From positions 62,001 to 126,000 of the forward strand of contig JAFRYA010000026.1 of assembly GCA_017441295.1 (NCBI GenBank): 64,000 nucleotides of DNA, written 5' to 3'. The notes below the pieces were generated by a model. It had not been told where the DNA came from and did no database searches. It was given only the letters and a program-made list of their open reading frames with translations. Both the position numbers and the translations under genes were made by a program. This DNA comes from Lachnospiraceae bacterium. Lineage in GTDB: Bacteria > Bacillota > Clostridia > Lachnospirales > Lachnospiraceae. Positions 7,911-16,936 of the stretch are shown here, piece by piece (positions within the stretch are counted from its first letter, which is position 1; each line of letters opens with the position of its first letter).

Positions 7911-7942
7911 AAAAAAGGAGCTGTGTTCCCACAGCTCCTTTT
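7911..7942. terminator. Bidirectional terminator between DUF4956 and butyrate kinase genes
   Basis: An 11-bp stem (AAGGAGCTGTG with CACAGCTCCTT) has six A on its left and four T on its right, so it can serve both converging genes. Confidence 0.85.
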
Positions 7943-7955
7943 CATTCTGATTAAT

Positions 7956-9035
7956 TTACAGCTTCCCTTCAACTTTCACAAATTCTTTGGCTTCCTCTTC
8001 ACCTCTCAGGACTCTCAGGGCTCCGAGTACGAGTGACTGCATTTCATTCTCGCCCGGATAAACAGTAACCGGAGCGATGAAACCGACTCTCTCTTTGATC
8101 ATGCCTGTGAACATCTCTGAATGCGCGATGCCGCCTGTTACGATAATAGTGTCTACACGTCCGCAGGCTGTAGCCGCGCAGGCTGCGATGTGCTTGGAAA
8201 CGCCGAGTGCCATGGCTTCATATACGAGCTTGGCGTTTTCATCGCCGTTTTTGATCATTTCCTCAACCTTGCGGGTGTCGTTTGTGCCGAGGTGGTCGAT
8301 GACACCGCCTTTTCTCTTGACACGGTTCATCAGGGTTTTCTGTGTATATTCGCCTGAGAAGGCCATATCGATTACCTGGAAGATAGGCAGGCCGCCTGTA
8401 CGCTCCGGTGAGAACGGGCCTTCCTCATCGCTGACGAAGTCGATGATCCTGCCGTTTGAATGCAGGGCAACTGAGATGCCTCCGCCCAGATGAACGGTGA
8501 TCAATGTGGATTCATTGTACTTTTTGCCGGATTCTTTTTCCCATCTTTTGGCAGCGGCCCTCATGTTCAGGTTGTGGCCGAGAGCCTTTCTGCGCATATG
8601 CTTGAAGCCGGTGATCTTGGTCAGCGGGATCATTTCATCAACGGTAACGCCGTCATATACAAAGGCAGGAATGCCGAGCTCTTTGCTGAATGAGTAGGCT
8701 ATCGGGGCGCCCAGGTTGGACGGATGCTCGTTCTGCGGGTTGTTCTTGAGCTGCCAGCACATGTCCTCGTTGATCTTGTATGCGCCGGCTGAAACAGGCG
8801 GAAGGAGTCCTCCGCGGCTGACTATGGCTGTCAGGTCTTTGAGTTCTACACCGTGCCTTTTCAGACTGTCGGTGATGGTGTCCTTGCGGAATTCATACTG
8901 GTCGAAGATCTCTTCGAAACGGCCGGTCTCTTCGCTGCTGTGCTCGATGCTTTCAACGAATACCGGATTCTCGTCTTCATAAACCGCAATCTTGGTGGAT
9001 GTGCTGCCGGGATTTAATACTAGTATTTTCTCCAT
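7956..9035 (-). CDS. buk: Butyrate kinase
   Basis: A 359-residue acetokinase-family enzyme that transfers phosphate from butyryl- or branched acyl-phosphate to ADP. The first phosphate loop LVLNPGSTSTKIAVYEDE is at residues 5-22. VSRGGLLPPVSAGAYKINEDM near 78 is the butyrate-kinase version of the substrate site, distinct from acetate kinase. Further on are LITVHLGGGISVALHSNGRIID near 185 and IIVTGGIAHSEMF near 302. Start ATG 9035 follows AGGAG and is preferred to an upstream in-frame ATG at 9053. It stands alone without a phosphotransbutyrylase gene beside it. A second, divergent homologue is at 34647-35729. Together with the Vor oxidoreductase (62016-63805) it could make ATP from branched-chain acyl-CoA. 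Confidence 0.93.
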   Translation of the reverse strand: MEKILVLNPGSTSTKIAVYEDENPVFVESIEHSSEETGRFEEIFDQYEFRKDTITDSLKRHGVELKDLTAIVSRGGLLPPVSAGAYKINEDMCWQLKNNPQNEHPSNLGAPIAYSFSKELGIPAFVYDGVTVDEMIPLTKITGFKHMRRKALGHNLNMRAAAKRWEKESGKKYNESTLITVHLGGGISVALHSNGRIIDFVSDEEGPFSPERTGGLPIFQVIDMAFSGEYTQKTLMNRVKRKGGVIDHLGTNDTRKVEEMIKNGDENAKLVYEAMALGVSKHIAACAATACGRVDTIIVTGGIAHSEMFTGMIKERVGFIAPVTVYPGENEMQSLVLGALRVLRGEEEAKEFVKVEGKL

Positions 9036-9085
9036 CTGCTTTCTCCTGTTCAATTATTATTCATAGATAAAATAATTATACGTCA

Positions 9086-9114
9086 TTGAATAAACAGCGT
9101 CCAGCGATTATAAT
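9086..9114 (+). promoter_or_regulatory. SigA promoter of the oxygen-defence operon
   Basis: TTGAAT (9086-9091) and a perfect TATAAT (9109-9114) with a 17-base spacer, 25 bases upstream of the start codon. It lies between divergent butyrate kinase and high-molecular-weight rubredoxin genes. Confidence 0.8.
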
Positions 9115-9138
9115 AATTCTGTTATAAAAGGAGGGAAT

Positions 9139-9765
9139 ATGATGGACAAAAAAGCGATGTACAAACTCAGCTATGGCCTGTTTGTTCTGACTGCTAAGGA
9201 AGGCAACAAGGACAACGGCTGCATCATCAATACAGCGATCCAGGCCGCATCCACGCCGAATCAGGTGAGCATCTGCGTTAATAAGGCAAATTACACCCAT
9301 GATATGGTAATGCGCACTGGAGTATTTACTGTATCAATTATCAGTCAGGAGGCTGATTTCGGACTGTTTGAGCATTTCGGATTCCAGAGCGGCAGGGAAG
9401 TTAATAAGTTTGATGGCTTTACAGACGCTAAAAGGGGCGAAAACGGGCTTTTATATGTGACAAAAGGTACAAATGCATATATTTCAGTTAAAGTCGAAAA
9501 ATGCGAGGATCTGGGCTCACATACGATGTTCGTAGGCGAGGTTACAGACATGGAGGTCTTAAGCGATGCTCCGTCAGTAACTTATGAGTACTATATGGAC
9601 AATATCAAGCCAAAGCCTGAAGACACAGGCAAGACCGTGAACGGCCAGACAGTATGGCGCTGCAAGATATGTGGTTATGAATATGTTGGAGAGGAGCTGC
9701 CAGAGGACTTCGTATGTCCATGGTGCAAGCATCCGGCATCTGATTTTGAGAAAGTTATTAAATAG
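9139..9765 (+). CDS. hrb: High-molecular-weight rubredoxin (flavin reductase-rubredoxin fusion)
   Basis: A 208-residue fusion. Residues 1-150 form an FMN-binding flavin reductase-like split-barrel (YKLSYGLFVLTAKEG, NGCIINTAIQAASTPNQVSI, FGFQSGREVNKFDGF). Residues 160-208 form a rubredoxin with C-K-I-C-G-Y-E-Y and C-P-W-C. In Moorella this protein passes electrons from NADH to the FprA flavoprotein, and here it sits in the same operon as fprA and superoxide reductase. Two adjacent ATGs could start it; the first (9139) has the better distance to GGAGGG. The gene starts the operon hrb-dfx-fprA behind a strong promoter. Confidence 0.92.
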   Translation: MMDKKAMYKLSYGLFVLTAKEGNKDNGCIINTAIQAASTPNQVSICVNKANYTHDMVMRTGVFTVSIISQEADFGLFEHFGFQSGREVNKFDGFTDAKRGENGLLYVTKGTNAYISVKVEKCEDLGSHTMFVGEVTDMEVLSDAPSVTYEYYMDNIKPKPEDTGKTVNGQTVWRCKICGYEYVGEELPEDFVCPWCKHPASDFEKVIK

Positions 9766-9779
9766 AAAGGTGGATTATT

Positions 9780-10151
9780 ATGCAGTTTTTAAGATGTGAG
9801 AAATGTGGCAACTTTATGGGTGTCGTTAAGAAGACAGCATGCACTCCGATGTGCTGCGGCGAGACCATGACTATTATCGAGCCTAATACAACAGACGCTG
9901 CAGGCGAGAAGCACGTTCCTGTTGTTACAGTAGACGGCTGCAAGGTATCTGTAGCTGTCGGCTCAGTAGAGCATCCGATGACACCGGAGCACTTCATTGA
10001 GTGGATCGCTATTAAGACTAAGAAAGGTGCGCAGAGAAAGGTTCTGACTCCTGCTGACGCTCCGAAGGCAGTATTTGCGCTTACTGAAGACGATGAGTTT
10101 GAAGAGGCTTATGCATACTGCAACCTTCACAGCCTCTGGAAATCAGAATAA
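9780..10151 (+). CDS. dfx: Desulfoferrodoxin (2Fe superoxide reductase)
   Basis: A 123-residue superoxide reductase that converts superoxide to peroxide without making O2. The N-terminal desulforedoxin-like centre has C-E-K-C at residues 6-9 and C-C-G-E near 26-29. The catalytic iron site has EKHVPVV (with the conserved Glu and Lys), [13 protein letters not shown] and CNLHSLW, which supply the His4Cys ligands. All expected residues are present. RBS AAAGGTGG precedes the ATG. It lies between hrb and fprA, giving a complete superoxide-to-peroxide and O2-reduction set. Confidence 0.95.
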   Translation: MQFLRCEKCGNFMGVVKKTACTPMCCGETMTIIEPNTTDAAGEKHVPVVTVDGCKVSVAVGSVEHPMTPEHFIEWIAIKTKKGAQRKVLTPADAPKAVFALTEDDEFEEAYAYCNLHSLWKSE

Positions 10152-10162
10152 GGACAGACGAG

Positions 10163-11497
10163 ATGACAATAACAAATGACATCAGATACGTTGGCGTAAA
10201 CGATCACGACATAGATCTTTTCGAGGGCCAGTACATCGTTCCTAACGGCATGGCATATAATTCATACGTCATCCTGGATGACAAGACCGCTGTTATGGAT
10301 TCAGTAGAGGTTCGCTTTGAGAAGGAATGGCTCGCGAATATCGAGGGCGTTCTGGCAGGCAGAGAGCCGGATTACCTGATAGTTCAGCACATGGAGCCTG
10401 ACCATTCCTCAAATATAGTGAACTTCCTGAAGAAGTACCCGAAAGCCGATGTGGTCGGAAATGCCAAGACATTTACACTTTTAAGCCAGTTCTATCCGGA
10501 ATGCCCGGAGTTTAAGAAACTGGAGGTAAAGGACCGCGAGACGCTGTCTCTCGGAAAGCATGAGTTGACATTTGTGTTTGCACCGATGGTCCACTGGCCT
10601 GAGGTAATGGTTACCTATGACAGCACAGACAAGGTGCTGTTCTCAGCCGATGCTTTCGGTAAGTTCGGAGCACTGGATGTGGATGAAGACTGGGACTGCG
10701 AGGCGCGCCGTTATTATTTCGGTATCGTTGGCAAATATGGCCCTCAGGTACAGAAACTTCTCGGTGTGGCTAATGGACTGGATATTCGGATTATTTGCCC
10801 GCTGCACGGACCTGTGCTGACGGAAGATCTGGAACATTATATCGGTCAGTACAACACATGGTCTTCATATGAGGCAGAGAACGAAGGCGTATTCATTGCG
10901 TATGCTTCCATTTATGGACATACGAAAGAAGCCGCTGAGCTGCTGGCTGCTAAGCTGGAAGAGAAGGGCTGTCCGAGAGTCGCCATCGCAGATCTCGCCA
11001 GGGAAGACATGGCAGAGTGTGTAGAGGATGCCTTCAGGCATGACCGTCTGGTGCTGGCATGTTCCACATATAATATGGACATCCTGCCATTTATGAAGAC
11101 TTTCATTGAGAACCTTCTCGAGCGAAACTATCAGAAGCGCAAAGTAGGCTTCATCGAGAACGGCAGCTGGTCACCGGCGGCCAGGAAGGTTATGCAGGGC
11201 ATGTTTGAAAAGAGCAAGGATTTGACATTCTTTGAGAACAGCGTAACAATCAAGTCAGCCATGAATGCTGACACTGAGGCGGCCCTGGAGGCTATGGCAG
11301 AGGAAATCTGCGGCCAGGACAAAGCTGCTGATACAGAAGAAAAACAAGGAGAAGAGAATATGGATAAATATGTATGTGACGTATGCGGATATGTTTATGA
11401 TCCTGCTGAGCACGACGGAGTAGCATTTGAAGACCTTCCTGATGATTGGGAGTGCCCACTCTGCGGAGTTGGTAAAGACAGCTTTTCAAAGGCTTGA
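10163..11497 (+). CDS. fprA: A-type flavoprotein FprA with C-terminal rubredoxin
   Basis: A 444-residue flavodiiron protein that reduces O2 to water or NO to N2O. Residues 1-250 are the metallo-beta-lactamase-like di-iron domain, with ligands in [10 protein letters not shown] (His76, Glu78, Asp80, His81) plus [15 protein letters not shown] and CPLHGPV. Residues 254-395 are a flavodoxin domain ([13 protein letters not shown]). The last ~47 residues are a rubredoxin ([21 protein letters not shown]). An extra rubredoxin makes it similar to flavorubredoxin NorV, but without separate reductase genes; the adjacent hrb is the likely electron donor. The linker before the rubredoxin is rich in Glu and contains an internal Met. 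Its terminator is at 11510-11539. Confidence 0.95.
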   Translation: MTITNDIRYVGVNDHDIDLFEGQYIVPNGMAYNSYVILDDKTAVMDSVEVRFEKEWLANIEGVLAGREPDYLIVQHMEPDHSSNIVNFLKKYPKADVVGNAKTFTLLSQFYPECPEFKKLEVKDRETLSLGKHELTFVFAPMVHWPEVMVTYDSTDKVLFSADAFGKFGALDVDEDWDCEARRYYFGIVGKYGPQVQKLLGVANGLDIRIICPLHGPVLTEDLEHYIGQYNTWSSYEAENEGVFIAYASIYGHTKEAAELLAAKLEEKGCPRVAIADLAREDMAECVEDAFRHDRLVLACSTYNMDILPFMKTFIENLLERNYQKRKVGFIENGSWSPAARKVMQGMFEKSKDLTFFENSVTIKSAMNADTEAALEAMAEEICGQDKAADTEEKQGEENMDKYVCDVCGYVYDPAEHDGVAFEDLPDDWECPLCGVGKDSFSKA

Positions 11498-11509
11498 TCG
11501 GATTGACTG

Positions 11510-11539
11510 AAGGCCCGGGCTGCGTGCCCGGGTCTTTTT
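11510..11539 (+). terminator. Terminator after fprA
   Basis: A 9-bp GC-rich stem (GGCCCGGGC with GCCCGGGTC) with a TGCG loop, followed by five T. Confidence 0.9.
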
Positions 11540-11571
11540 GTATGATTTGGGCAATTACGGATAAACAAGCC

Positions 11572-11600
11572 TTGACAAGACTCACATGAGTTAATATCTT
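11572..11600 (+). promoter_or_regulatory. Promoter with palindromic operator before the molybdoenzyme gene
   Basis: TTGACA (11572-11577) and TATCTT (11595-11600) are separated by 17 bases. The spacer contains the inverted repeat ACTCA-CA-TGAGT (11580-11591), well placed for a repressor to block polymerase. Confidence 0.6.
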
Positions 11601-11618
11601 CAGTTCAGGGAGACGATT

Positions 11619-14318
11619 ATGCTGAACAAATTATTGAATGAGCTCCGCGGCTGCGCGGACGAAGAGAACAGGATATGGTACAGCTGGCTGTTTGAAGGCA
11701 CCTGCGCTGACATTGATATCCCGCTGTGGGAGTCCGCGTACGCCGGTGAGAAAGACGTGCTAATTAACAGCACGACCTTAGATGTACTCAAATGCTATTT
11801 TGATGAGCATCTGGCGCCGCGCGATAAAAGCATGCCCGCGGACTATATCGGAAATGAGATTGAGTTTTATCTGATCCTCCAAAGCCGCGGCAGGCGAAAA
11901 GAGGCGGAAGATTTTTATAACATGCACTTAAAGCCGCTGGCGGAGAATGTTTTCGGCAGGGTCTTAAAATACAGCGGAAGCGCACATTATACAGATCTGG
12001 CAGGCAGAGCCCTGGAGCTGTTCGAAGAGGACAAGGCTCCGGCGGGAGAGATGCCTGAAAAGTCAGCCTTTGAGGAGGTTTCAGACGAATATATCAATGA
12101 GCAGTTGCAGGTGAAGAATTATTATATATCTGGACTTTCCAACTGCGGAGGCAAATGCCAGCTGGAGGCTGACGTGGCAGCAGGATGCGTGTTGGATATT
12201 CACGAGGCCAGAAGGCCTGATCCGCTGACCATACAGCCATGCGCGAGAGGCAGGCATTACCGGAGCACATATCTGAACACCGGCAGGATCCGTTATCCAA
12301 TGATCCGCGTCGGCGAAAGAGGCGAGGGCAGGTTCAAAAGGATCAGCTGGCAGGAGGCTCTGGAACTGATGCGCGACAAGCTGACTGCGCTGACGGCCAA
12401 ATACGGGCCGGGCTGCAGATTCGTGCCTTACGCAACAGGCGTTACTTCCGAGATCAGCGGAGCGTCAGTCATGAGGAGAATGCTGGTCTTAAACGGCGGC
12501 TGCCTGACACATTTCAACAGCTATAGCTCCGCGTGCATTACATATACGCTGCCATATATTTACGGAACCACACTTACAGGATCATCGCTGGCATCATTCG
12601 ATGACACTAACCTGATGATATTCTGGGGCAACAACCCGATAGTGACTGAATACTGCGACGAAGTCATCCGCCTGATCAGGGTGCTGAGAGAGAAAGGCAC
12701 CAGGGTAATCGTGATCGATCCTCATTACAATGAAACCGCCAAGGCACTGAAGGCGGAGTGGATCCCGATCAGGCCGGATACGGACGCGGCTCTGGCTGCG
12801 GCCATGGCTTACGTGCTGTGGGATGAGAACCTCTGTGACCAGGCATTTATGGACAGATGCTGCCTGGGCTTTGATAAAGATCACATGCCGGAAGGCATGG
12901 AGGACGAGGAGTCCTATCATGATTATGTTTTCGGAACGAGGGACAGAATAGCGAAGACGCCTGAATGGGCGGCGGGTATTACCGGCATTCCTGCAGAACG
13001 TATACGCACTTTGGCCCGCGAATTCGCATTAGCACAGCCTGCCGCAATAATGGCCGGCAGGGGATGCCAGAGAGTGGCCAGCGGTGAGCAGAATATCAGA
13101 AGCATTGCCATGCTGCCGTGCATGATGGGATACGTCGGCGTCAAAGGCGGCGGCACGGGATACAACTGTTTCGCCCCGAGACACGCTGCTCCGGCTATTT
13201 CAGCGGCGCAGAATCCGTATAAGGGCAAGATTCCTTCATTTATGTGGACGGACGCCATACTGGACGGACATAACATGACTAGAGAGAAAGACCACATTAT
13301 GGGTCTGGAAAAACTGGACAGCGATATAAAGATAATATTTAACATCGGCGGCAACTGCCTGATCAACCAGCACAGCGACATCAACAGGACTGCGCGGATC
13401 CTGAAGGATGAGACCAAATGCGAATTCATCGTGGTCTCGGACATCTTTATGACATCCAGCGCCAGATTTGCAGACCTGCTGCTTCCGTCCGCGGGCATGT
13501 TCGAGACATCATATATCTGCAGGCCCTGGGGCGAGGGCAATTATCTGCTGTACTCGCAGCAGGCCATTCAGCCGCTTTTCGAGTGCCGCTCCGATGCGGA
13601 GTGGATCCTGGAACTGGAGAAAATGCTCGGGGGCAGCGGCACGTCCGAAGGCGCGTCCGGTATTGAAGATTGGTATCGCTTAATATATGAGCGCGCGAGG
13701 AAGACAGAGCCTGAGCTGCCGGACTATGAGACGTTCAAAAAGAACGGAGGATACAGGTATCAGAATAACAAGGTCCATACAGCTTTTGAACAAGAGGCCA
13801 GGGATCCCGCCGCACATCCGTTCCCAACGGACAGCGGCCTGATTGAAATCTTTTCAGGCAAGTTAAAGGCGTGGAATGATCCGGACATTCCTGCAATTCC
13901 TAAATATATCGGGGGATTCGAAGGTGTGTCAGACCCGCGCATGGAGCAATTCCCTCTGCAGCTCATCGGCTGGCACACGAAGAGAAGGGCACATTCAGTG
14001 GGTGATAACGACAGTAAGCTGGAAAGCGTTGAACCGCACAGACTGTGGATCAATCCGGCAGACGCCGCGGAGCGAGGCATTGAAGACGGAGATATGGTCA
14101 GGGTATTTAACGACAGAGGCGTGGTGAAAATCACAGCTCATGTTACTGCAGACATTATGCAGGGTGTCATCTGCATTCCACAGGGAGCATGGTACACACC
14201 GGATGAAGACAGCGTGGACGTAAGGGGATGCATCAATACGCTCACGACCCCGCAGCCGACTGCGCTGGCGAAGGCCAATCCGCAGCATTCCTGCCTGGCA
14301 GAAGTGGAGCTTGAGTAA
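11619..14318 (+). CDS. DMSO-reductase-family molybdoenzyme with N-terminal TorD-like chaperone domain
   Basis: An 899-residue protein. Residues 1-145 are all-helical and resemble the TorD/DmsD maturation chaperones: IPLWESAYAGEKDVL near 34-48, then ADYIGNEIEFYLILQSRGRR near 74-93 and KPLAENVFGRVL near 105. From residue 165 a complete bis-MGD oxidoreductase follows. Its cluster motif is NCGGKC with Cys176 and Cys180, then PCARGR with Cys208. The position of the first cluster ligand in DmsA is Gly172 here. The active-site segment HFNSYSSACITYTLPYIYG suggests serine ligation of molybdenum, as in DMSO/TMAO reductases. C-terminal cofactor contacts are GWHTKRRAHSVGDND and PQGAWYTPDEDSVDVRGCIN. There is no Tat signal and no DmsB or DmsC neighbour, so it looks cytoplasmic. 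Substrate unknown. Confidence 0.85.
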   Translation: MLNKLLNELRGCADEENRIWYSWLFEGTCADIDIPLWESAYAGEKDVLINSTTLDVLKCYFDEHLAPRDKSMPADYIGNEIEFYLILQSRGRRKEAEDFYNMHLKPLAENVFGRVLKYSGSAHYTDLAGRALELFEEDKAPAGEMPEKSAFEEVSDEYINEQLQVKNYYISGLSNCGGKCQLEADVAAGCVLDIHEARRPDPLTIQPCARGRHYRSTYLNTGRIRYPMIRVGERGEGRFKRISWQEALELMRDKLTALTAKYGPGCRFVPYATGVTSEISGASVMRRMLVLNGGCLTHFNSYSSACITYTLPYIYGTTLTGSSLASFDDTNLMIFWGNNPIVTEYCDEVIRLIRVLREKGTRVIVIDPHYNETAKALKAEWIPIRPDTDAALAAAMAYVLWDENLCDQAFMDRCCLGFDKDHMPEGMEDEESYHDYVFGTRDRIAKTPEWAAGITGIPAERIRTLAREFALAQPAAIMAGRGCQRVASGEQNIRSIAMLPCMMGYVGVKGGGTGYNCFAPRHAAPAISAAQNPYKGKIPSFMWTDAILDGHNMTREKDHIMGLEKLDSDIKIIFNIGGNCLINQHSDINRTARILKDETKCEFIVVSDIFMTSSARFADLLLPSAGMFETSYICRPWGEGNYLLYSQQAIQPLFECRSDAEWILELEKMLGGSGTSEGASGIEDWYRLIYERARKTEPELPDYETFKKNGGYRYQNNKVHTAFEQEARDPAAHPFPTDSGLIEIFSGKLKAWNDPDIPAIPKYIGGFEGVSDPRMEQFPLQLIGWHTKRRAHSVGDNDSKLESVEPHRLWINPADAAERGIEDGDMVRVFNDRGVVKITAHVTADIMQGVICIPQGAWYTPDEDSVDVRGCINTLTTPQPTALAKANPQHSCLAEVELE

Positions 14319-14344
14319 ATGAAGTCGCGGTTTTACTTCATTTC

Positions 14345-14620
14345 TTAGAGTTGGAGCGTTTTATGAGGGTCTGATGCCGTAAAATGCAGTTTGTGCGCAC
14401 TGACATTAATCGGCCAGAACCGAATTAGAGATGTTTTTAGTGCAAAGTGCTTAATTGTTAAATGGATTAATATACAAAACACACAAGAAAAAAGGCGGTC
14501 ACCGCCTTTTTTTGCTTTTAAAGACAGAACAAATTGCGCATAACCTGCAAAATACGGACTTAGCCCTAAAACAATGCGCATAACCTGCAAAATGCGGATC
14601 CAACTCTAAAACAATGCGCA
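14345..14620. repeat. Array B: 40-bp tandem repeats with an inverted partner
   Basis: After the molybdoenzyme gene, TGCGCATAACCTGCAAAA starts at 14535 and again at 14575, and TGCGCA begins a third partial copy at 14615, an exact 40-bp period. The tail TAAAACAA is also repeated. An inverted copy lies at 14345-14399 (CGTAAAATGCAGTTTGTGCG in the opposite sense). The decamer TTAGAGTTGG at 14345-14354 is the exact reverse complement of 14599-14608. A terminator sits in the middle. Nothing protein-coding is convincing in the 461-base gap. Confidence 0.8.
14488..14513. terminator. Bidirectional terminator inside array B
   Basis: GGCGG-TCA-CCGCC flanked by six or more A and seven T. The stem is short but the flanks are ideal on both strands. 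Confidence 0.7.
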
Positions 14621-14640
14621 CGCTGCTCCACTACATTAAT

Positions 14641-14711
14641 ATGCACAAAAATCAATAAATTATGCAAATATTATGAAACAATATGCAAAAATATCGCATT
14701 TTTATGCAAAA
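14641..14711. promoter_or_regulatory. Phased ATGCA operator sites before argC (ArgR-type candidate)
   Basis: ATGCA occurs at 14641, 14662, 14683 and 14703, spaced 21, 21 and 20 bp, two helical turns apart. The last lies 15 bases before the -35. ATGC-AAAAATATC-GCAT at 14683-14699 is palindromic. ARG boxes in other bacteria are also AT-rich palindromes spaced 21 bp centre to centre, so arginine-dependent repression by an ArgR is the obvious guess. The half-site sequence is not the classic TGAAT. Confidence 0.55.
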
Positions 14712-14717
14712 TTTATG

Positions 14718-14746
14718 TTGACCAATGAATAAAAGGGGTCTAAAAT
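14718..14746 (+). promoter_or_regulatory. SigA promoter of the arginine operon
   Basis: TTGACC (14718-14723), a 17-base spacer and TAAAAT (14741-14746), directly downstream of the phased operator sites and 34 bases before the argC start codon. Confidence 0.8.
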
Positions 14747-14779
14747 ATGGACTTATATTAGGGATGAGAGGCGAAAACT

Positions 14780-15709
14780 ATGACAAAGGTTTTTATCGAT
14801 GGCAGCGCCGGCACAACCGGACTGAGAATATACGACAGACTGACAGGGCGGAAGGATATCGAACTGATAATTCTTTCTGATGAGTTCAGAAAAGACCCGG
14901 CGAAGAGAAAGGAAGCCCTGAATGAGGCGGATATTGCGTTCCTCTGCCTGCCTGATGACGCGGCCATTGAAGCTGTGGGACTGGCTGAAGGAGCAGATAC
15001 AGTTATCATCGACACTTCCACGGCTCATAGAACCTCTGAACAGTTCATATACGGATTTCCGGAGATCGTTGGCAATAGCATGATACAAAACTCCAAACGA
15101 ATTGCTAACCCCGGCTGTCATGCCAGCGGCTTTGTCGCACTCATATACCCGCTGGTAAAGGCCGGGCTGATCTCCGGAGACGAAAAACTGACATGCTTTT
15201 CGCTCACAGGCTACTCAGGAGGCGGCAAGAAGATGATCGCCGATTACGAATCAGCAGACAGATCAGAGCTGCTTAAAGGTCCGAGACAATATGGTCTGAC
15301 CCAGCAGCACAAGCATCTGAAAGAAATGAAGCATGTATGCGGTCTGACATACAACCCGCTTTTCAGTCCGATAGTTGCTGACTTCTACAGCGGTATGGAG
15401 GTGTCGGTACCGATCTTCGCGGACAGTGTCAAAGGCACCATCGAAAATATCAAGGAAATCTATAAGGAGTTCTACCAGGGACCGATGGTACATTTCGATG
15501 AAGACGCTGACGAGGCAGGATTCCTCTCAGCAGCGGCATTCTCAATGAGAGACGACATGCAGATCTGCGTACATGGAAATGACGAAAGAATAATTCTCAC
15601 ATCGCGTTTTGACAATCTCGGCAAAGGGGCTTCAGGCTCTGCGATACAGAACATGAACATTGTGCTGGGGCTGGATGAAACGACAGGTCTTGTGACCGGA
15701 GGTAAATAG
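14780..15709 (+). CDS. argC: N-acetyl-gamma-glutamyl-phosphate reductase (short type)
   Basis: A 309-residue NADPH-dependent reductase for the third step of arginine synthesis. The N-terminal nucleotide motif is KVFIDGSAGTTGLRIYDRL. LCLPDDAAIEAV is followed by the active-site NPGCHASGFVALIYPLV near residue 112, which contains the catalytic Cys. The length (about 310 rather than 345) and the substrate motif SLTGYSGGGKKMI place it in the shorter type-2 ArgC group. The gene is the first of a tight operon; argJ starts at the base after its stop. RBS GATGAGAGG. Confidence 0.95.
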   Translation: MTKVFIDGSAGTTGLRIYDRLTGRKDIELIILSDEFRKDPAKRKEALNEADIAFLCLPDDAAIEAVGLAEGADTVIIDTSTAHRTSEQFIYGFPEIVGNSMIQNSKRIANPGCHASGFVALIYPLVKAGLISGDEKLTCFSLTGYSGGGKKMIADYESADRSELLKGPRQYGLTQQHKHLKEMKHVCGLTYNPLFSPIVADFYSGMEVSVPIFADSVKGTIENIKEIYKEFYQGPMVHFDEDADEAGFLSAAAFSMRDDMQICVHGNDERIILTSRFDNLGKGASGSAIQNMNIVLGLDETTGLVTGGK

Positions 15710-16924
15710 ATGAAGATGATCAATGGCGGCGTTTGTGCCGCAAAAGGATTTAAGGCAAACGGAATACACTGCGGTATCAGGAAGAGCCAGACCAAAAGGG
15801 ACCTGGCACTCATATTCAGCGATGTTCCTGCATCCGCGGCTGCGGTTTATACGACCAATCTGGTAAAAGGCGCGCCGATAGCGGTTACCAAAGAGCATAT
15901 CGCAGACGGCATAGCGCAGGCGCTCATCTGCAACAGCGGCAACGCCAACACCTGCAACGCCAACGGCATCGAGATCGCTGAGCAGATGTCACAGCTCGCG
16001 GCGCTGAAACTCGGCATCGGAGCAGAAGATGTGATCGTAGCATCCACCGGTGTTATCGGACAGCCCCTGGACATTGAGCCAATTGCCAACGGAATAGATG
16101 AACTGGCCGACGGCCTTTCCTGCGATGGCAATGATTTCGCGGCTGAGGCGATTATGACTACTGACACCAAGAAGAAGGAAGTAGCTGTCGAATTTGAAAT
16201 CGGCGGACAGACCTGCCACATGGGCGGCATGGCCAAGGGCAGCGGAATGATCCACCCGAACATGGCGACCATGCTGGTATTCATTACAACAGACGCGGCT
16301 ATTTCACCCAAGATGCTCCAGAAGGCTCTTTCCACAGACATTCAGGACACATTTAATATGACCAGCGTGGACGGCGACACATCCACCAATGATATGGTTT
16401 CAATCATGGCTAACGGCCTGGCAGGCAATGAAGAGATCACAGACGACGGAGAGTCATTCGCAGTATTTATGAAGGCGCTCAACACCATTACTGTTCACCT
16501 GTGCAGAATGATCGCGGGAGACGGCGAAGGCGCAACCAAGCTGCTGGAGTGCAAGGTGGCCGGGGCTAAAGACATCCAGACTGCTAAGATAACAGCCAAA
16601 AGCGTTATCTGCTCATCTCTCGTCAAGGCGGCAATGTTCGGCGCGGATGCCAACTGGGGACGTATACTTTGCGCGATAGGCTATTCAGGAGCTGATGTGG
16701 ACGTTAACAAAGTGGACGTTGTTTTCCAGTCCAAGGCAGGAGAGATCAGCGTCTGCGAAAACGGCGCCAGCGTGGATTTCTCAGAAGAGAAGGCCAAACA
16801 GATACTGCTGGAAGATGAGATAGACATACTCATTAACTTAAACGACGGCGACGCACAGGCAACTGCATGGGGATGCGACCTCACATATGATTATGTGAAG
16901 ATCAACGGTGATTACAGGACCTGA
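15710..16924 (+). CDS. argJ: Bifunctional ornithine acetyltransferase / N-acetylglutamate synthase
   Basis: A 404-residue Ntn-hydrolase-type enzyme that recycles the acetyl group from acetylornithine to glutamate. The self-cleavage site with nucleophilic Thr is in GMIHPNMATMLVFITTDA near residue 183. Other conserved segments are GFKANGIHCGIRKSQTKRDLA at the N-terminus (shown in part), LICNSGNANTCN near 67 and NWGRILCAIGYSG near 310. Its presence implies the cyclic arginine pathway with no need for a separate argE. It follows argC without a gap. Confidence 0.95.
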   Translation: MKMINGGVCAAKGFKANGIHCGIRKSQTKRDLALIFSDVPASAAAVYTTNLVKGAPIAVTKEHIADGIAQALICNSGNANTCNANGIEIAEQMSQLAALKLGIGAEDVIVASTGVIGQPLDIEPIANGIDELADGLSCDGNDFAAEAIMTTDTKKKEVAVEFEIGGQTCHMGGMAKGSGMIHPNMATMLVFITTDAAISPKMLQKALSTDIQDTFNMTSVDGDTSTNDMVSIMANGLAGNEEITDDGESFAVFMKALNTITVHLCRMIAGDGEGATKLLECKVAGAKDIQTAKITAKSVICSSLVKAAMFGADANWGRILCAIGYSGADVDVNKVDVVFQSKAGEISVCENGASVDFSEEKAKQILLEDEIDILINLNDGDAQATAWGCDLTYDYVKINGDYRT

Positions 16925-16936
16925 TCGGAGGACGAA

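Noticed and set aside
14535..14620. Array B tandem part as a CRISPR array
   Set aside because: The 40-bp unit is repeated almost entirely, leaving no true spacer, and only two full copies exist.
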